Shown piece after piece: positions 8,867 through 16,439 of a DNA stretch of 17,500 nt. The stretch lies in NCBI GenBank assembly GCA_012295275.1, contig CM022666.1:422501-440000 (forward strand), in the 5' to 3' direction. This DNA comes from Chrysomallon squamiferum. Its lineage: Eukaryota > Mollusca > Gastropoda > Neomphalida > Peltospiridae. A program made the translations under genes and the position numbers. The notes below the pieces were generated by a model, which worked only from the letters and a program-made list of their open reading frames with translations, was not told the origin of the DNA and ran no database searches. Numbering within the stretch: the first letter of the stretch is position 1; the number at the start of each line of letters is the position of its first letter.

Positions 8867-9732
8867 TACGATTCACCTATTTTCTGCATACATCAAACAT
8901 GTAAAACACTGATATCTAAGTACTGTACTGTACTACGATTCACCTATTTACTGCATACATCAAACATGTAAAACACTGATATCTAAGTACTGTACTGTAC
9001 TACGATTAACCTATTTGCTGCATACATCAAACATGTAAAACACTGATATCTAAGTACTGTACTGTACTACGATTAACCTATTTGCTGCATACATCAAACA
9101 TGTAAAACACTGATATCTAAGTACTGTACTGTACTGTACTGTACTACTGATATCTAAGTACTGTACTGTACTGTACTACGATTAACCTATTAACCTATTT
9201 GCTGCATACATCAAACATGTAAAACACTGATATCTAAGTACTGTACTGTACTACGATTCACCTATTTGCTGCATACATCAAACATGTAAAACACTGATAT
9301 CTAAGTACTGTACTGTACTACGATTCACCTATTTGCTGCATACATCAAACATGTAAAACACTGATATCTAAGTACTGTACTATACTGTACTACGATTAAC
9401 CTATTTGCTGCATACATCAAACATGTAAAACACTGATATCTAAGTACTGTACTGTACTACGATTAACCTATTTGCTGCATACATCAAACATGTAAAACAC
9501 TGATATCTAAGTACTGTACTGTACTACGATTAACCTATTTGCTGCATACATCAAACATGTAAAACACTGATATCTAAGTACTGTACTGTACTGTACTACG
9601 ATTAACCTATTTGCTGCATACATCAAACATGTAAAACACTGATATCTAAGTACTGTACTGTACTACGATTAACCTATTTGCTGCATACATCAAACATGTA
9701 AAACACTAATATATAAGTACTGTACTGTACTA
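8867..9732. repeat. 67-bp satellite array, 12 copies
   Basis: The core CATACATCAAACATGTAAAA starts at 8887, 8954, 9021, 9088, 9205, 9272, 9339, 9411, 9478, 9545, 9617 and 9684. Most intervals are exactly 67 bases; the exceptions are 72 (twice) and 117. The 72-base intervals come from one extra CTGTA-type pentamer in the GTACTGTACTGTAC segment. The 117-base interval holds an extra partial unit (TGATATCTAAGTACTG plus expanded pentamers) and a duplicated TAACCTAT. TACGATTCACC and TACGATTAACC subtypes both occur. Copies are nearly identical, implying recent amplification or homogenisation. Both strands lack a long frame. Confidence 0.98.
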
Positions 9733-9832
9733 GTTTGTCTCTGACTCTCAATATGCGCCTCTACTGAATCTATGCGAACGTTGGGTGATTGAAAAAGTTG
9801 TGAGCTTTTAACGTATGAATGTTTATTCATCG

Positions 9833-10092
9833 TGCTTGTGTCACTGTACATCTTACTTGTGTCACTGTACGTCTTACTTGTGTCACTGTACATCTTACTT
9901 GTGTCACTGTACAACTTACTTGTGTCACTGTACATCTTACGTGTGTCACTGTAACAACTTACTTGTGTCACTGTACATCTTACCTGTGTCACTGTACAAC
10001 TTACTTGTGTCACTGTACATCTTACGTGTGTCACTGTACAACTTACTTGTGTCACTGTACATCTTACTTGTGTCACTGTATAAAAGTTACCA
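9833..10092. repeat. 21-bp minisatellite, 12 copies, alternating subtypes
   Basis: The unit TTGTGTCACTGTACATCTTAC recurs twelve times. After the third copy, units ending CATCTTAC alternate with units ending CAACTTAC, giving a 42-bp higher-order unit. One copy (near 9950) has a one-base insertion (GTAACAACTT) that shifts all later copies, and the last copy degrades to GTATAAAAGTTAC. Because 21 is divisible by three, frames on both strands stay open (Cys-His-Cys-Thr-type on plus, Tyr-Ser-Asp-Thr / Thr-Val-Thr-Gln on minus). The one-base slip changes the peptide motif midway, which argues against coding selection. Confidence 0.97.
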
Positions 10093-10254
10093 TCGTGGCT
10101 GGTCTCCAACTTGCTAAACATTTGTCAGAAAAGGAGCAGTGAACAAATAAAATGTTAAAAACATCTGCAATCTACAGGAGAAAACTGATGAAGGATTTCG
10201 AAATTACGGGACATTTTTAATCACTGCTGCAAATGTTTTTTATTTTTTTTTTTT

Positions 10255-10256
<2 letters not shown>
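10093..10256. other. Short spacer, nothing recognised
   Basis: Unique AT-rich DNA between the 21-bp minisatellite and the ATTT repeat; it ends in a T-rich run (10235-10256). Confidence 0.5.
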
Positions 10257-10321
<65 letters not shown>

Positions 10322-10322
10322 T
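10257..10322. repeat. (ATTT)n tetranucleotide repeat
   Basis: About 16 perfect TTTA/ATTT units preceded by a poly(T) run. On the opposite strand this reads as a long A tract followed by (AAAT)n, a common outcome of microsatellite growth from a retroposon poly(A) tail. No element body was identified. Confidence 0.97.
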
Positions 10323-10329
10323 TATTAAT

Positions 10330-10930
10330 ATATATATTTTTTTTATTCCCCATAGGATAATCTCTTTATATTTGCTTCAGTTATTTCATTCTCAGTGAAC
10401 TCGTAATTCCTGATTATCATTAACGTTAACAGCGACAGTGTCAGATTTGAAGAATTTCAAAAATTAAAAACGAAGGCATTATTCTACCATTTCATTGTGT
10501 GGTATATGATCAATGTGCTTATCCAGCATCCAAAACACAAACCAATTAGCGTTTGAACCCGGTGCACCAGTGTCGAGTCAGGTGTTGTTTGTAATAACCG
10601 TTCTATTAATAGTTTTATTCCGACAGACACGTAACAACTGTCTCGTTTGTTTTGTCTGCTTCGTCTGTCCCTCTAAATCTGTCAGCGGATCGCTGATCTT
10701 ATGGTGGAAATCACAAAGAACATACAAAAGAAATGGCGGAGCTAAATCGCGCCCGCTAATGAGTTACGATGTAGAAAAACACGTAACACGTTTGTCAGAA
10801 CGGAGATGAAAACGGGATAAGTGGAGTAAATGATGACTAAACGTTTCTGTGATCAGTCAAACTGTTACCTTAGTGAACCGTACGTAGTCCAATACGATGG
10901 AATAGCATGGCTTCTTTCAGGCTTTATATT
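10330..10930. other. Unique sequence with an unassigned 98-codon frame
   Basis: A plus-strand ATG frame at 10513-10809 encodes 98 residues with one hydrophobic stretch (Val-Leu-Phe-Val-Ile-Thr-Val-Leu-Leu-Ile-Val-Leu-Phe, about residues 25-37) and Cys/Phe/Val-rich sequence after it. I recognise no family, there is no Kozak-like context, and the length is within chance. The segment around 10720-10800 has a higher GC content, with AAATGGCGGAG (YY1-like) near 10731 and CTAATGAG near 10757, so a regulatory island is as likely as a gene. Confidence 0.25.
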
Positions 10931-10937
10931 TTTAATT

Positions 10938-11051
10938 GTATATATATATATATATATTAATTATTATTAAAACAAAAATTAATCTGTGTTCGTTATTAAT
11001 AACAAGTACATTACAACAAGACAAGTCTTTTAAAAATATATATATATATAT

Positions 11052-11086
<35 letters not shown>

Positions 11087-11087
11087 T
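10938..11087. repeat. (TA)n, unique gap, (TA)n-(GATA)n microsatellites
   Basis: TA runs occur at about 10938-10957 and 11035-11053; the second leads into about eight GATA units (to about 11086). The gap between is AT-rich and unremarkable. Confidence 0.95.
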
Positions 11088-11124
11088 AGAGATACTCACA
11101 TTTAAAACATTTAAATGTTGAATC

Positions 11125-11745
11125 AATATTTACGTAATTATGTATTTTATATCTGAATACTAAAATCTTCATTTAGTGTACGTACGCAGTCTGTTTTAAT
11201 ATTTAAATATTTTCTCTACATTATGTATTATTTTTTTAATACTAAATTGTATTAGTGTATTTTTTCTGCGCTATATATTTCAAAACTCAAATCTACATTG
11301 ATATATGCATTACATATATTGTCTGCGTTATACGTATGTATTTAAATACTAAATCAGCATTAACGAATGAATTAAGTATTTTGTCTACGTTACGTATTTA
11401 AATACAAAATCTACACACATGTATGAATTAAGTATTTCCTCAGCGTTACGTATTTAAATACAAAATCTACACACACGTATGAATTAAGTATTTTCGTCTA
11501 TGTTACGTATTTAAATACAAAATCTACACATACGTATGAATTAAGTATTTCGTCTATGTTACGTATTTAAATACAAAATCTACACACACGTATGAATTAA
11601 GTATTTTGTCTATGTTACGTATTTAAATACAAAATCTACACATACGTATGAATTAAGTATTTCCTCTACGTTACGTATTTAAATACAAAATCTACACACG
11701 TATGAATTAAGTATTTCCTCTACGTTACGTGTTTAAATACAACAC
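11125..11745. repeat. 56-bp satellite with left-side decay, about 10-12 copies
   Basis: Well-preserved copies begin with TACGTATTTAAATACAAAAT at 11391, 11447, 11504, 11560, 11616, 11672 and 11726 (last one TACGTGTTTAAATAC). Spacing is 56 or 57 bases, with 54 at the end. To the left, increasingly diverged copies are visible at about 11329, 11275, 11215 and 11150 (shared words: AAATACTAAATC, TTAAGTATTTTGTCT, TGCGTTATACG). The unit centre GTATTTAAATAC is a perfect 12-base palindrome, preceded by the palindrome TACGTA. The similarity gradient suggests the array grew or homogenised at its right end. Confidence 0.95.
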
Positions 11746-11965
11746 AGAATGTTATCTCGCTGCATGTCGCTTTGACTGCGGGGATGTTATTGTTCATTAA
11801 GAGCGAGTAAAGCAACAATCAGCGCAGATTGAATTTCACACAGCGGCAGACACGTTAGATCTTCCCGCCATTGTCCGCATGTGTTTGTACATCCGGCAGC
11901 CGTCAGTCAGTGCGATAAGATTAATTTAATTCTGGCCACTTTGCTCGAGCCAGTCCCCGCATTTA
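11746..11965. promoter_or_regulatory. GC-richer unique island, candidate enhancer-like element
   Basis: The most conspicuous non-repetitive island in the window. Features visible: ATTGTTCATTA near 11789 and AACAATC at 11814-11820 (SOX-type words on opposite strands), GATAAG at 11914-11919 directly followed by ATTAATTTAATT (GATA plus homeodomain-type ATTA sites), several CpGs, and AGATCTTCCCGCC. No coding frame crosses it. This mixture is typical of developmental enhancers, but binding and conservation are inferences. Confidence 0.35.
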
Positions 11966-12300
11966 TGTACTCTGCCTCCCTCCATCAGCGTCTTGTCCCT
12001 TTACTTACAGTTTGTCTCTTTTCTTGTCTTCGTGTTTGACTCTTAACTTATTTGTCTGTGTGCGAGCTTATCAATTGGCTTTTTTTTTTTTTTACTTCAC
12101 TGTTGTCTGTCTGTATTTTCCAATAGTCCGCCTGTCTGTTTGTTTGTCTGTTCCTCTGTTTGTTTGTCTGATTTCTTTCTCTGTCCAAAATACAGCTGTA
12201 GGCTGAAGTTTGGTGGGAAGTTTGAGCTTCATTCTTTAAAGTAAATAATGTTTAACTTATTTCAATAACTTTAGTGTACCATTGAGAATGTATGAGCTGT
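11966..12300. other. T-rich region with CTGT tetranucleotide patches
   Basis: Pyrimidine-rich DNA with TTTACTTACAG at 12000-12010, which resembles a splice acceptor, but the sequence after it is low-complexity and not convincingly coding. TGTCTGTTTGTTTGTCTGTTCC-type repeats occupy about 12133-12185. The 64-codon plus frame here is repeat-derived. Confidence 0.5.
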
Positions 12301-13300
12301 TATTTCATTCCTTCTCTCTAACTAACTTCCTAACAAATTAACACTTTTATATAATACGTTGTTTCTTCTAACTCGTACCTACTAACTCAGCTACCTACTA
12401 ACTCAGTTACCTACTTGTTATGTATATCTTGTTTTTCCTAACCCGTTAACACATAAACACTGTCCTAAACAAAACTCTCTTTTTAAATTCTAATTTGTAT
12501 ATGCTAATACACCTAGCTGTTATTCAGGATATATAACTACCCTTCTAATACTTTTAAAACAACACATTTTTTCTCTTCTAATTCTTACGTCTTAATGTGT
12601 CTATCCAACAGTTACTGAAGAGATACACAAAACATTATGTTCTTTCTCCTGCCCTACTAACCTTTTAACTAACTGACAATCAGAATCATTCATCCATGTC
12701 GGATGTACTTGAATCTTCATCGGATTTTAAGCCGAACCATTCAGTTTGAATGATAATAGTGAGGCAAGTTATTTGAATATCTCTGAATTGTTTTACTAAC
12801 AACAGTTAATTCTTTTTTCTTTTTTTTTTCATTTTCTTTTTTCAAATTCTTCTCTTTTTTTATGTAAACTCATAAAGATTTTACCTACATACAAATAAAC
12901 AAAGCTTTTTGTTTTTAGCGTTTGTTTCATCCAAGCAGCATAAAAACAAAAACGATTCGTTTTTCATGACGGTGCTAATGGTGGTGAGTGAAATGAAAAT
13001 AATAACAAAGCGAGAAGAACAATCAGCTTTGTCCCGTTACACTTATATCTAGATTAGTGGAAACTTTGTTCTTTTCCTTTCTTTTATCATTTTGTTTCAT
13101 TTTTATATTGTTGTTTTTTTCTTTGGAAGTAAAGAACTGATTGTAGGACAAAAAAACGAGGCGTCTTCAGTTAGTCAGACAAAACAAACCAACAACCAAA
13201 TTGCAGCGTGTAGTAACCATAGCAGTATCAGTAACTTGTGTAATACCACGTTTTAATATACATAATACGTACATATATACATTCATACATAGAAACTAAA
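12301..13300. other. AT-rich non-coding DNA
   Basis: Contains a 16-bp repeat of 2.5 copies (TACCTACTAACTCAG[C/T], 12376-12415) in a patch generally rich in CTAAC words, and poly(T)-rich DNA at 12811-12860. A short less AT-rich patch lies near 13010-13060. No gene, RNA or element was recognised across this kilobase. Confidence 0.5.
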
Positions 13301-13340
13301 TTTTGTATGTGCACGTATGTGGAAGAAATAGCAATAACAG

Positions 13341-13506
13341 AAATAGATGTATGTATGTACGTCTGTATGTATGTATGTATGTAGGTATATATGTATGTAT
13401 GTATGTATGTATGTCTGTATGTATGTATGTAGGTATGTATGTAGGTATGTATGTAGGTATGTACGTCTGTATGTATTTATGTATGAATGTATGTACGTAT
13501 GTATGT
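13341..13506. repeat. (TATG)n array with interspersed variants
   Basis: TATG units with regular variants TAGG, TCTG and TACG. The segment 13428-13465 repeats GTATGTAG as an eight-base higher-order unit. It is more diverged than the (TATG)n array at 6991-7093, so presumably older. Confidence 0.95.
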
Positions 13507-13611
13507 TATTTTTATTTTTATTTTTTATTTTTTCTGTTTCGTTTCATCCGTACGTCTTTTTTCTTTCTGTAAGATAATAAACACGCCGTGTGTCAAGATT
13601 TTCTCAAGCAG

Positions 13612-13776
13612 ACAAGATTCGTGCGAAAATATTATTTTAACCCAAACTATCAGCCGTACAGACACAACTATAACATTAGTCTTTACATCGATCCCAGTTC
13701 ATTTCAACCCGGCCTCTGTTTTCACAAAGAAATCTCAGCAGAGACTGTTAGAAGTCATTTCGAATTAGGAAATTAA
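13612..13776 (+). CDS. Candidate terminal coding exon, unrecognised
   Basis: Following TTTTCTCAAGCAG, a fair splice acceptor, a frame runs 54 codons to TAA at 13774-13776. Its codons favour pyrimidines at position three (AAC, TAT, TAC, CAC, ATT, GAT), which differs from the surrounding A/T-driven frames. The peptide is rich in Tyr, Asn, Phe and Pro with a segment Tyr-Arg-His-Asn-Tyr-Asn-Ile-Ser-Leu-Tyr-Ile-Asp-Pro. The frame is also open upstream to 13588 without an ATG. I recognise no domain. Another plus frame is open over the same bases, so chance is quite possible. Confidence 0.2.
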   Translation, partial: TRFVRKYYFNPNYQPYRHNYNISLYIDPSSFQPGLCFHKEISAETVRSHFELGN

Positions 13777-13779
13777 AAC

Positions 13780-14008
13780 TTTTAACGCAGACACTTAAGG
13801 AATTTTGTGCATCAGGAAACCAGGGATATTACCATGTTGAAATTGCTGGTTTTTTTTTATTTCTAGTATTCAGGAACAAAGATAAACTTATTTATACAAG
13901 GATGTTTTAGTGGTTCTCCGTTCTTCGTTCGAGACTAAACATTAGAAACGTTTGATCCACGTTCGGTTATACATCAAACTTTTTACTTATAAAAAGAAAG
14001 ACAAATAT
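13780..14008. other. Unique AT-rich sequence
   Basis: No open frame, repeat or RNA gene of note between the candidate exon and the poly(A) tract. Confidence 0.5.
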
Positions 14009-14430
14009 AAAAAAAAAAAAAAAAAAAAAATAGTAAGGACAAAGCCTAGTATAATGAAAGCATAAAACACCAAAAATAACAATATTGAAAAAAATCAATT
14101 TAAGCAACAGAAATAATTTCACGGCAGTAAAACAAAATGAAACACAACAATAAAAAAAAAAGTCGTTGTTTTAGAACAGTGTGTACATTTGTTTTAAATA
14201 TTTTATGAAGAAAGGAGAAAAGTTGAGCGATGTATATGTTGAAAAGAAATGTGTCTAGAACGGCAGACTGAGGAAATTTGAATGCTTTAAAACTACCAGT
14301 AGAACGCAAACAGATAAATAAATGAAATAAAACAAGTAAGTAAAATAAAAACAAATATAAATATATATAAATAATATAAAAACAAATAAATAAATAAATA
14401 AAGTAAAATAAACGTAAAACAGTAAAATGA
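14009..14430. repeat. Poly(A) tract and A-rich low-complexity region
   Basis: A run of 22 A residues (14009-14030) is followed by A-rich DNA and an (AAAT)n patch at about 14384-14403 with AAATAAA/AAATATAA variants. Hydrophobic Phe/Leu/Ile frames on the minus strand are compositional. Confidence 0.8.
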
Positions 14431-14490
14431 TGAAAAGCAGTATAACAAACTGCATCTCACCGACACGTGTATAAATAATTAATTTGTGAA

Positions 14491-14724
14491 GTGAGATCGG
14501 TGTTAGTGAGATCGGTGTTAGTGAGATCGGTGTCAGTGAGATCGGTGTCAGTGAGATCGGTGTCAGTGAGATCGGTGTTAGTGAGATCGGTGTCAGTGAG
14601 ATCGGTGTTAGTGAGATCGGTGTCAGTGAGATCGGTGTTAGTGAGATCGGTGTTAGTGACATCGGTGTTAGTGAGATCGGTGTCAGTGAGATCGGTGTTA
14701 GTGTGATCGGTGTTAGTGAGATCG
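14491..14724. repeat. 15-bp minisatellite, 15 full copies plus a partial
   Basis: GTGAGATCGGTGT(T/C)A repeats in perfect 15-base register from 14491; the sixteenth unit breaks off at GTGAGATCG before CCCTGC. The variable T/C site reads T T C C C T C T C T T T C T T across copies. Copy 12 has GTGAC and copy 15 GTGTG in place of GTGAG. No length variant exists in over 230 bases. Fifteen bases equal five codons, so both strands are open: Val-Arg-Ser-Val-(Leu/Ser) on plus, (Asn/Asp)-Thr-Asp-Leu-Thr on minus. There is no non-repetitive coding flank. Confidence 0.98.
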
Positions 14725-15058
14725 CCCTGCATCCTTGCAGCGAACCAGTCTGTTTCAGTGTGTTGACTCAGCAGTAATTACACTGTCACACGATCCACCT
14801 CATTAACAGAGTAATAGTTCTAGTTAATCTACTTTGAGACACACGCGTACAAGTATACACAGTATTATAAGTCATACAGAAACAATCAGCAGCACAAACA
14901 TAAACAAGAGGATGTATATTTGGAGAATGAACAGTTAAACATGTTGCAGTGTAAAATGTAATGTCTCTTTTAAATAGTTCCAAGCATACAAAGTTGTTCT
15001 GTGTTCTGAAAAGACAGTAATTGTATTAATTTAAAAACAGACATCTTAACAAATAGAA
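14725..15058. other. Unique sequence, no gene seen
   Basis: Begins with a moderately GC-rich stretch (CCCTGCATCCTTGCAGCG, then GTGTTGACTCAGCAG near 14758) containing TGACTCA, the AP-1 site word. A 65-codon minus frame has Cys and Thr scattered through it but no recognisable domain. Confidence 0.4.
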
Positions 15059-15074
15059 TTTTTTTTTTTTTTTT
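15059..15074. repeat. Poly(T) tract
   Basis: Sixteen T residues; possibly the tail of a minus-strand retroposon, but no body is visible on the right that ends here. It lies about 460 bases beyond the end of the reverse-transcriptase fragment, also on the minus strand, so a link is conceivable but undemonstrated. Confidence 0.8.
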
Positions 15075-15490
15075 ACGTAGAATACATGAATATGCAAATA
15101 CAATGGACATATTAAAATAAAAGGAAATTCATCTTCAGTGTCATCCAAATTTCACATACATTTTCTCTGTGATTGTTCAGTTTCACAAAACCTTTTTTGT
15201 TCAGTGAGTAATCGTTTTGCTGAAACACGAAATTTTGTGATAAAAGATGAATAACAAATATGTAATCATATACTCAGATAATACTGTACACAGAAATTAT
15301 CTGTTTAATATCTTAAAATATTCTATATTTTCATCAATATTCAGTTTAGTGCTGTCTATAAAACAAATCTGCTGACAGACTGACAGCTGCACAGTTTTGT
15401 GTGCGAACATTAAAAGAAACAGTGAAATATTATTTAGTATAATAAGTACATGATACAGTATAATACATGTAAAGTGAGTATTACGTATTA
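15075..15490. other. AT-rich unique sequence
   Basis: No coding region, tandem repeat or RNA recognised. If the retrotransposon fragment to the right had a 3' untranslated region it would lie here, but nothing identifies it. Confidence 0.4.
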
Positions 15491-15514
15491 CATACATACA
15501 TACATACATACATG
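15491..15514. repeat. (CATA)n short microsatellite
   Basis: Six CATA units immediately beyond the point where reverse-transcriptase similarity ends, so the element was probably truncated or broken at or by this microsatellite. Confidence 0.9.
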
Positions 15515-15538
15515 TGTATATACACATACACAGCAACA

Positions 15539-15823
15539 CATTGGCTCACTGGAACCTTTAACTAACGCTTTATCAAAATCACTTACATACAATGAAAATA
15601 AAAATGGTGACAAGGGTTCGCCTAGCGTGTGTCCTGTGTTACAACTGAAAAATTCACCAGACTGAAATTTTAAACACGTGTTTAAAACGTCGTACAAAGA
15701 TTTGACAATGGTTTCAATTTGTCCTGTGATATCGTTTCGGGCTAATTTAAATAACAGGTTATGTCTGTTTATGCTGTCAAAGGTTTTCCTGTAACCAACA
15801 AAACAACAGCACAGCTTTTTCTT
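15539..15823 (-). pseudogene. Non-LTR retrotransposon reverse-transcriptase fragment
   Basis: About 95 residues of the minus-strand frame (open from 15904 to 15488) match the central part of the reverse-transcriptase domain of LINE-type elements. Lys-Lys-Leu-Cys-Cys-Cys-Phe-Val-Gly-Tyr-Arg-Lys-Thr-Phe-Asp-Ser-Ile is motif A. Then come the helix region ending Val-Lys-Ser-Leu-Tyr and the motif B block Gly-x-x-x-Gly-Glu-Pro-Leu-Ser-Pro-Phe-Leu-Phe-Ser-Leu-Tyr-Val-x-Asp-Phe. In active LINEs motif A has Asp where this copy has Gly (Phe-Val-Gly), a catalytic aspartate, and motif B usually has Arg-Gln before Gly-Glu-Pro-Leu-Ser where this copy has Thr-Leu. The Tyr-Ala-Asp-Asp motif C, the endonuclease and the rest are absent; the frame runs out into CATA repeats. 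It is therefore a dead remnant, still without stops or frameshifts over its length. Element clade cannot be fixed from this piece. Confidence 0.9.
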
Positions 15824-15904
15824 ACAACCCGGCAGCCCAGCTGACAAAGTGAGGCTAATAAAACTAACAGTGACCTGATGTTGCGTCACGAGTGTAATTA
15901 TCAC

Positions 15905-16102
15905 GTTTCACACGTGCGTGTCACCAAAACTGTTTCGACCAGCAGTAACAATATCATTTATTAATTTCACCATCGTCAATAAAACTCGTATAACAGACTT
16001 TGAAAAAAAAAAAAAACCCCAGCAACAACATATTTCGGAGCGCTGGTTGTAACGGGAAATATAAGAATGGGTTGGCTGCAGAGGGTTGATGAAGCGCTGG
16101 GG
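15905..16102. other. Spacer with a short poly(A) and an AGCGCTGG repeat
   Basis: Poly(A) of 14 residues (16003-16016) followed by CCCC. AGCGCTGG occurs at about 16039 and again at about 16092; with CCAGC at 16019 the first can form a small hairpin. No gene seen. Confidence 0.45.
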
Positions 16103-16322
16103 TCACACTACCGGGCACTCGCTGTGTAGAAATAAATGTTCTAAGTCTGCTGCATCATCTGCTTCGACGTCGTTAATTTCAGTGACATCCCCAATTACTG
16201 GAAGCCGTCCAACAGCCAATGCCGCTGTCACACCAGTAATAACAACAATGGTGCTTCTAGGCACAACCAGCAGTGAATATCCACTTAATTTCACACCATC
16301 GATTAGCAGACGAGCATTCCAA
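16103..16322 (-). CDS. Candidate terminal coding exon or old repeat ORF, unrecognised
   Basis: On the minus strand, pyrimidine-leaning sequence ends in TTTCCACCACAG (CAG at 16325-16323), then a frame continues to TGA at 16103-16105, about 73 codons. Codons show the purine-any-pyrimidine pattern of real coding DNA (GAT GGT, ATT, GTT, ACT, AAC GAC). The peptide begins near Trp-Asn-Ala-Arg-Leu-Leu-Ile-Asp-Gly-Val-Lys, has a hydrophobic Ile-Val-Val-Ile-Thr-Gly-Val-Thr-Ala-Ala-Leu-Ala-Val segment and an acidic tail. No ATG lies in frame at the start, so it would have to be a downstream exon. An 88-codon plus-strand frame (16086-16352) is its mirror. The family is unknown to me, and the tRNA-like remnant next to it makes a repeat origin equally possible. 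Confidence 0.3.
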
Positions 16323-16369
16323 CTGTGGTGGAAAATTGGAGGTAAATTGTAGTTTAATTGTCAGCTAAA

Positions 16370-16436
16370 CAGCAGGATTAACCGCGCCTCAGACTGCTTA
16401 GATCTAAACAGTCCGCTGTTCTAACCACTTCTCTTT
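16370..16436 (-). mobile_element. tRNA-like remnant, possible SINE head
   Basis: Read on the minus strand, AGTGGTTAGAACAGCGGACTG matches the D-arm to anticodon-stem region typical of eukaryotic tRNAs, and GGCGCGGTTAATCC (16388 back to 16375) resembles the T-arm but lacks the conserved GTTCG core (box B reduced to GGTTAATCC). Between them the anticodon region is replaced by a 22-base near-perfect palindrome (16392-16413, centre AGATCT). A functional tRNA is excluded; a tRNA-derived SINE or decayed tRNA pseudogene fits. Confidence 0.3.
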
Positions 16437-16439
16437 ACT

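Noticed and set aside
8867-9732. CRISPR-like array
   Set aside because: The whole 67-base unit is conserved with no variable spacers, and the surrounding DNA is metazoan in character.
9690-10142. Repeat protein of 100-143 residues on either strand
   Set aside because: Open only because the unit is 21 bases; a one-base insertion changes the peptide motif midway and the left end of the minus frame runs into satellite DNA.
10513-10809. Single-pass membrane protein of 98 residues
   Set aside because: Has one hydrophobic stretch but no recognisable family, weak start context and a length compatible with chance; kept only as a note in the region entry.
12000-12206. Exon after the TTTACTTACAG acceptor-like site
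   Set aside because: The downstream sequence is T-rich and CTGT-repetitive, so coding is not credible.
13303-13577. Tyr-Val-Cys-Met frame followed by a Phe-rich tail
   Set aside because: It is TATG repeat followed by T-rich DNA.
14457-14732. Asn/Asp-Thr-Asp-Leu-Thr pentapeptide repeat protein resembling a secreted or antifreeze-like repeat
   Set aside because: The repeat is equally open on the other strand, has no signal peptide and no flanking coding sequence.
16086-16352. Plus-strand 88-codon frame
   Set aside because: It mirrors the minus-strand frame at 16103-16322, whose codon rhythm is better; Ser/Thr richness of the plus reading is the expected antisense outcome.
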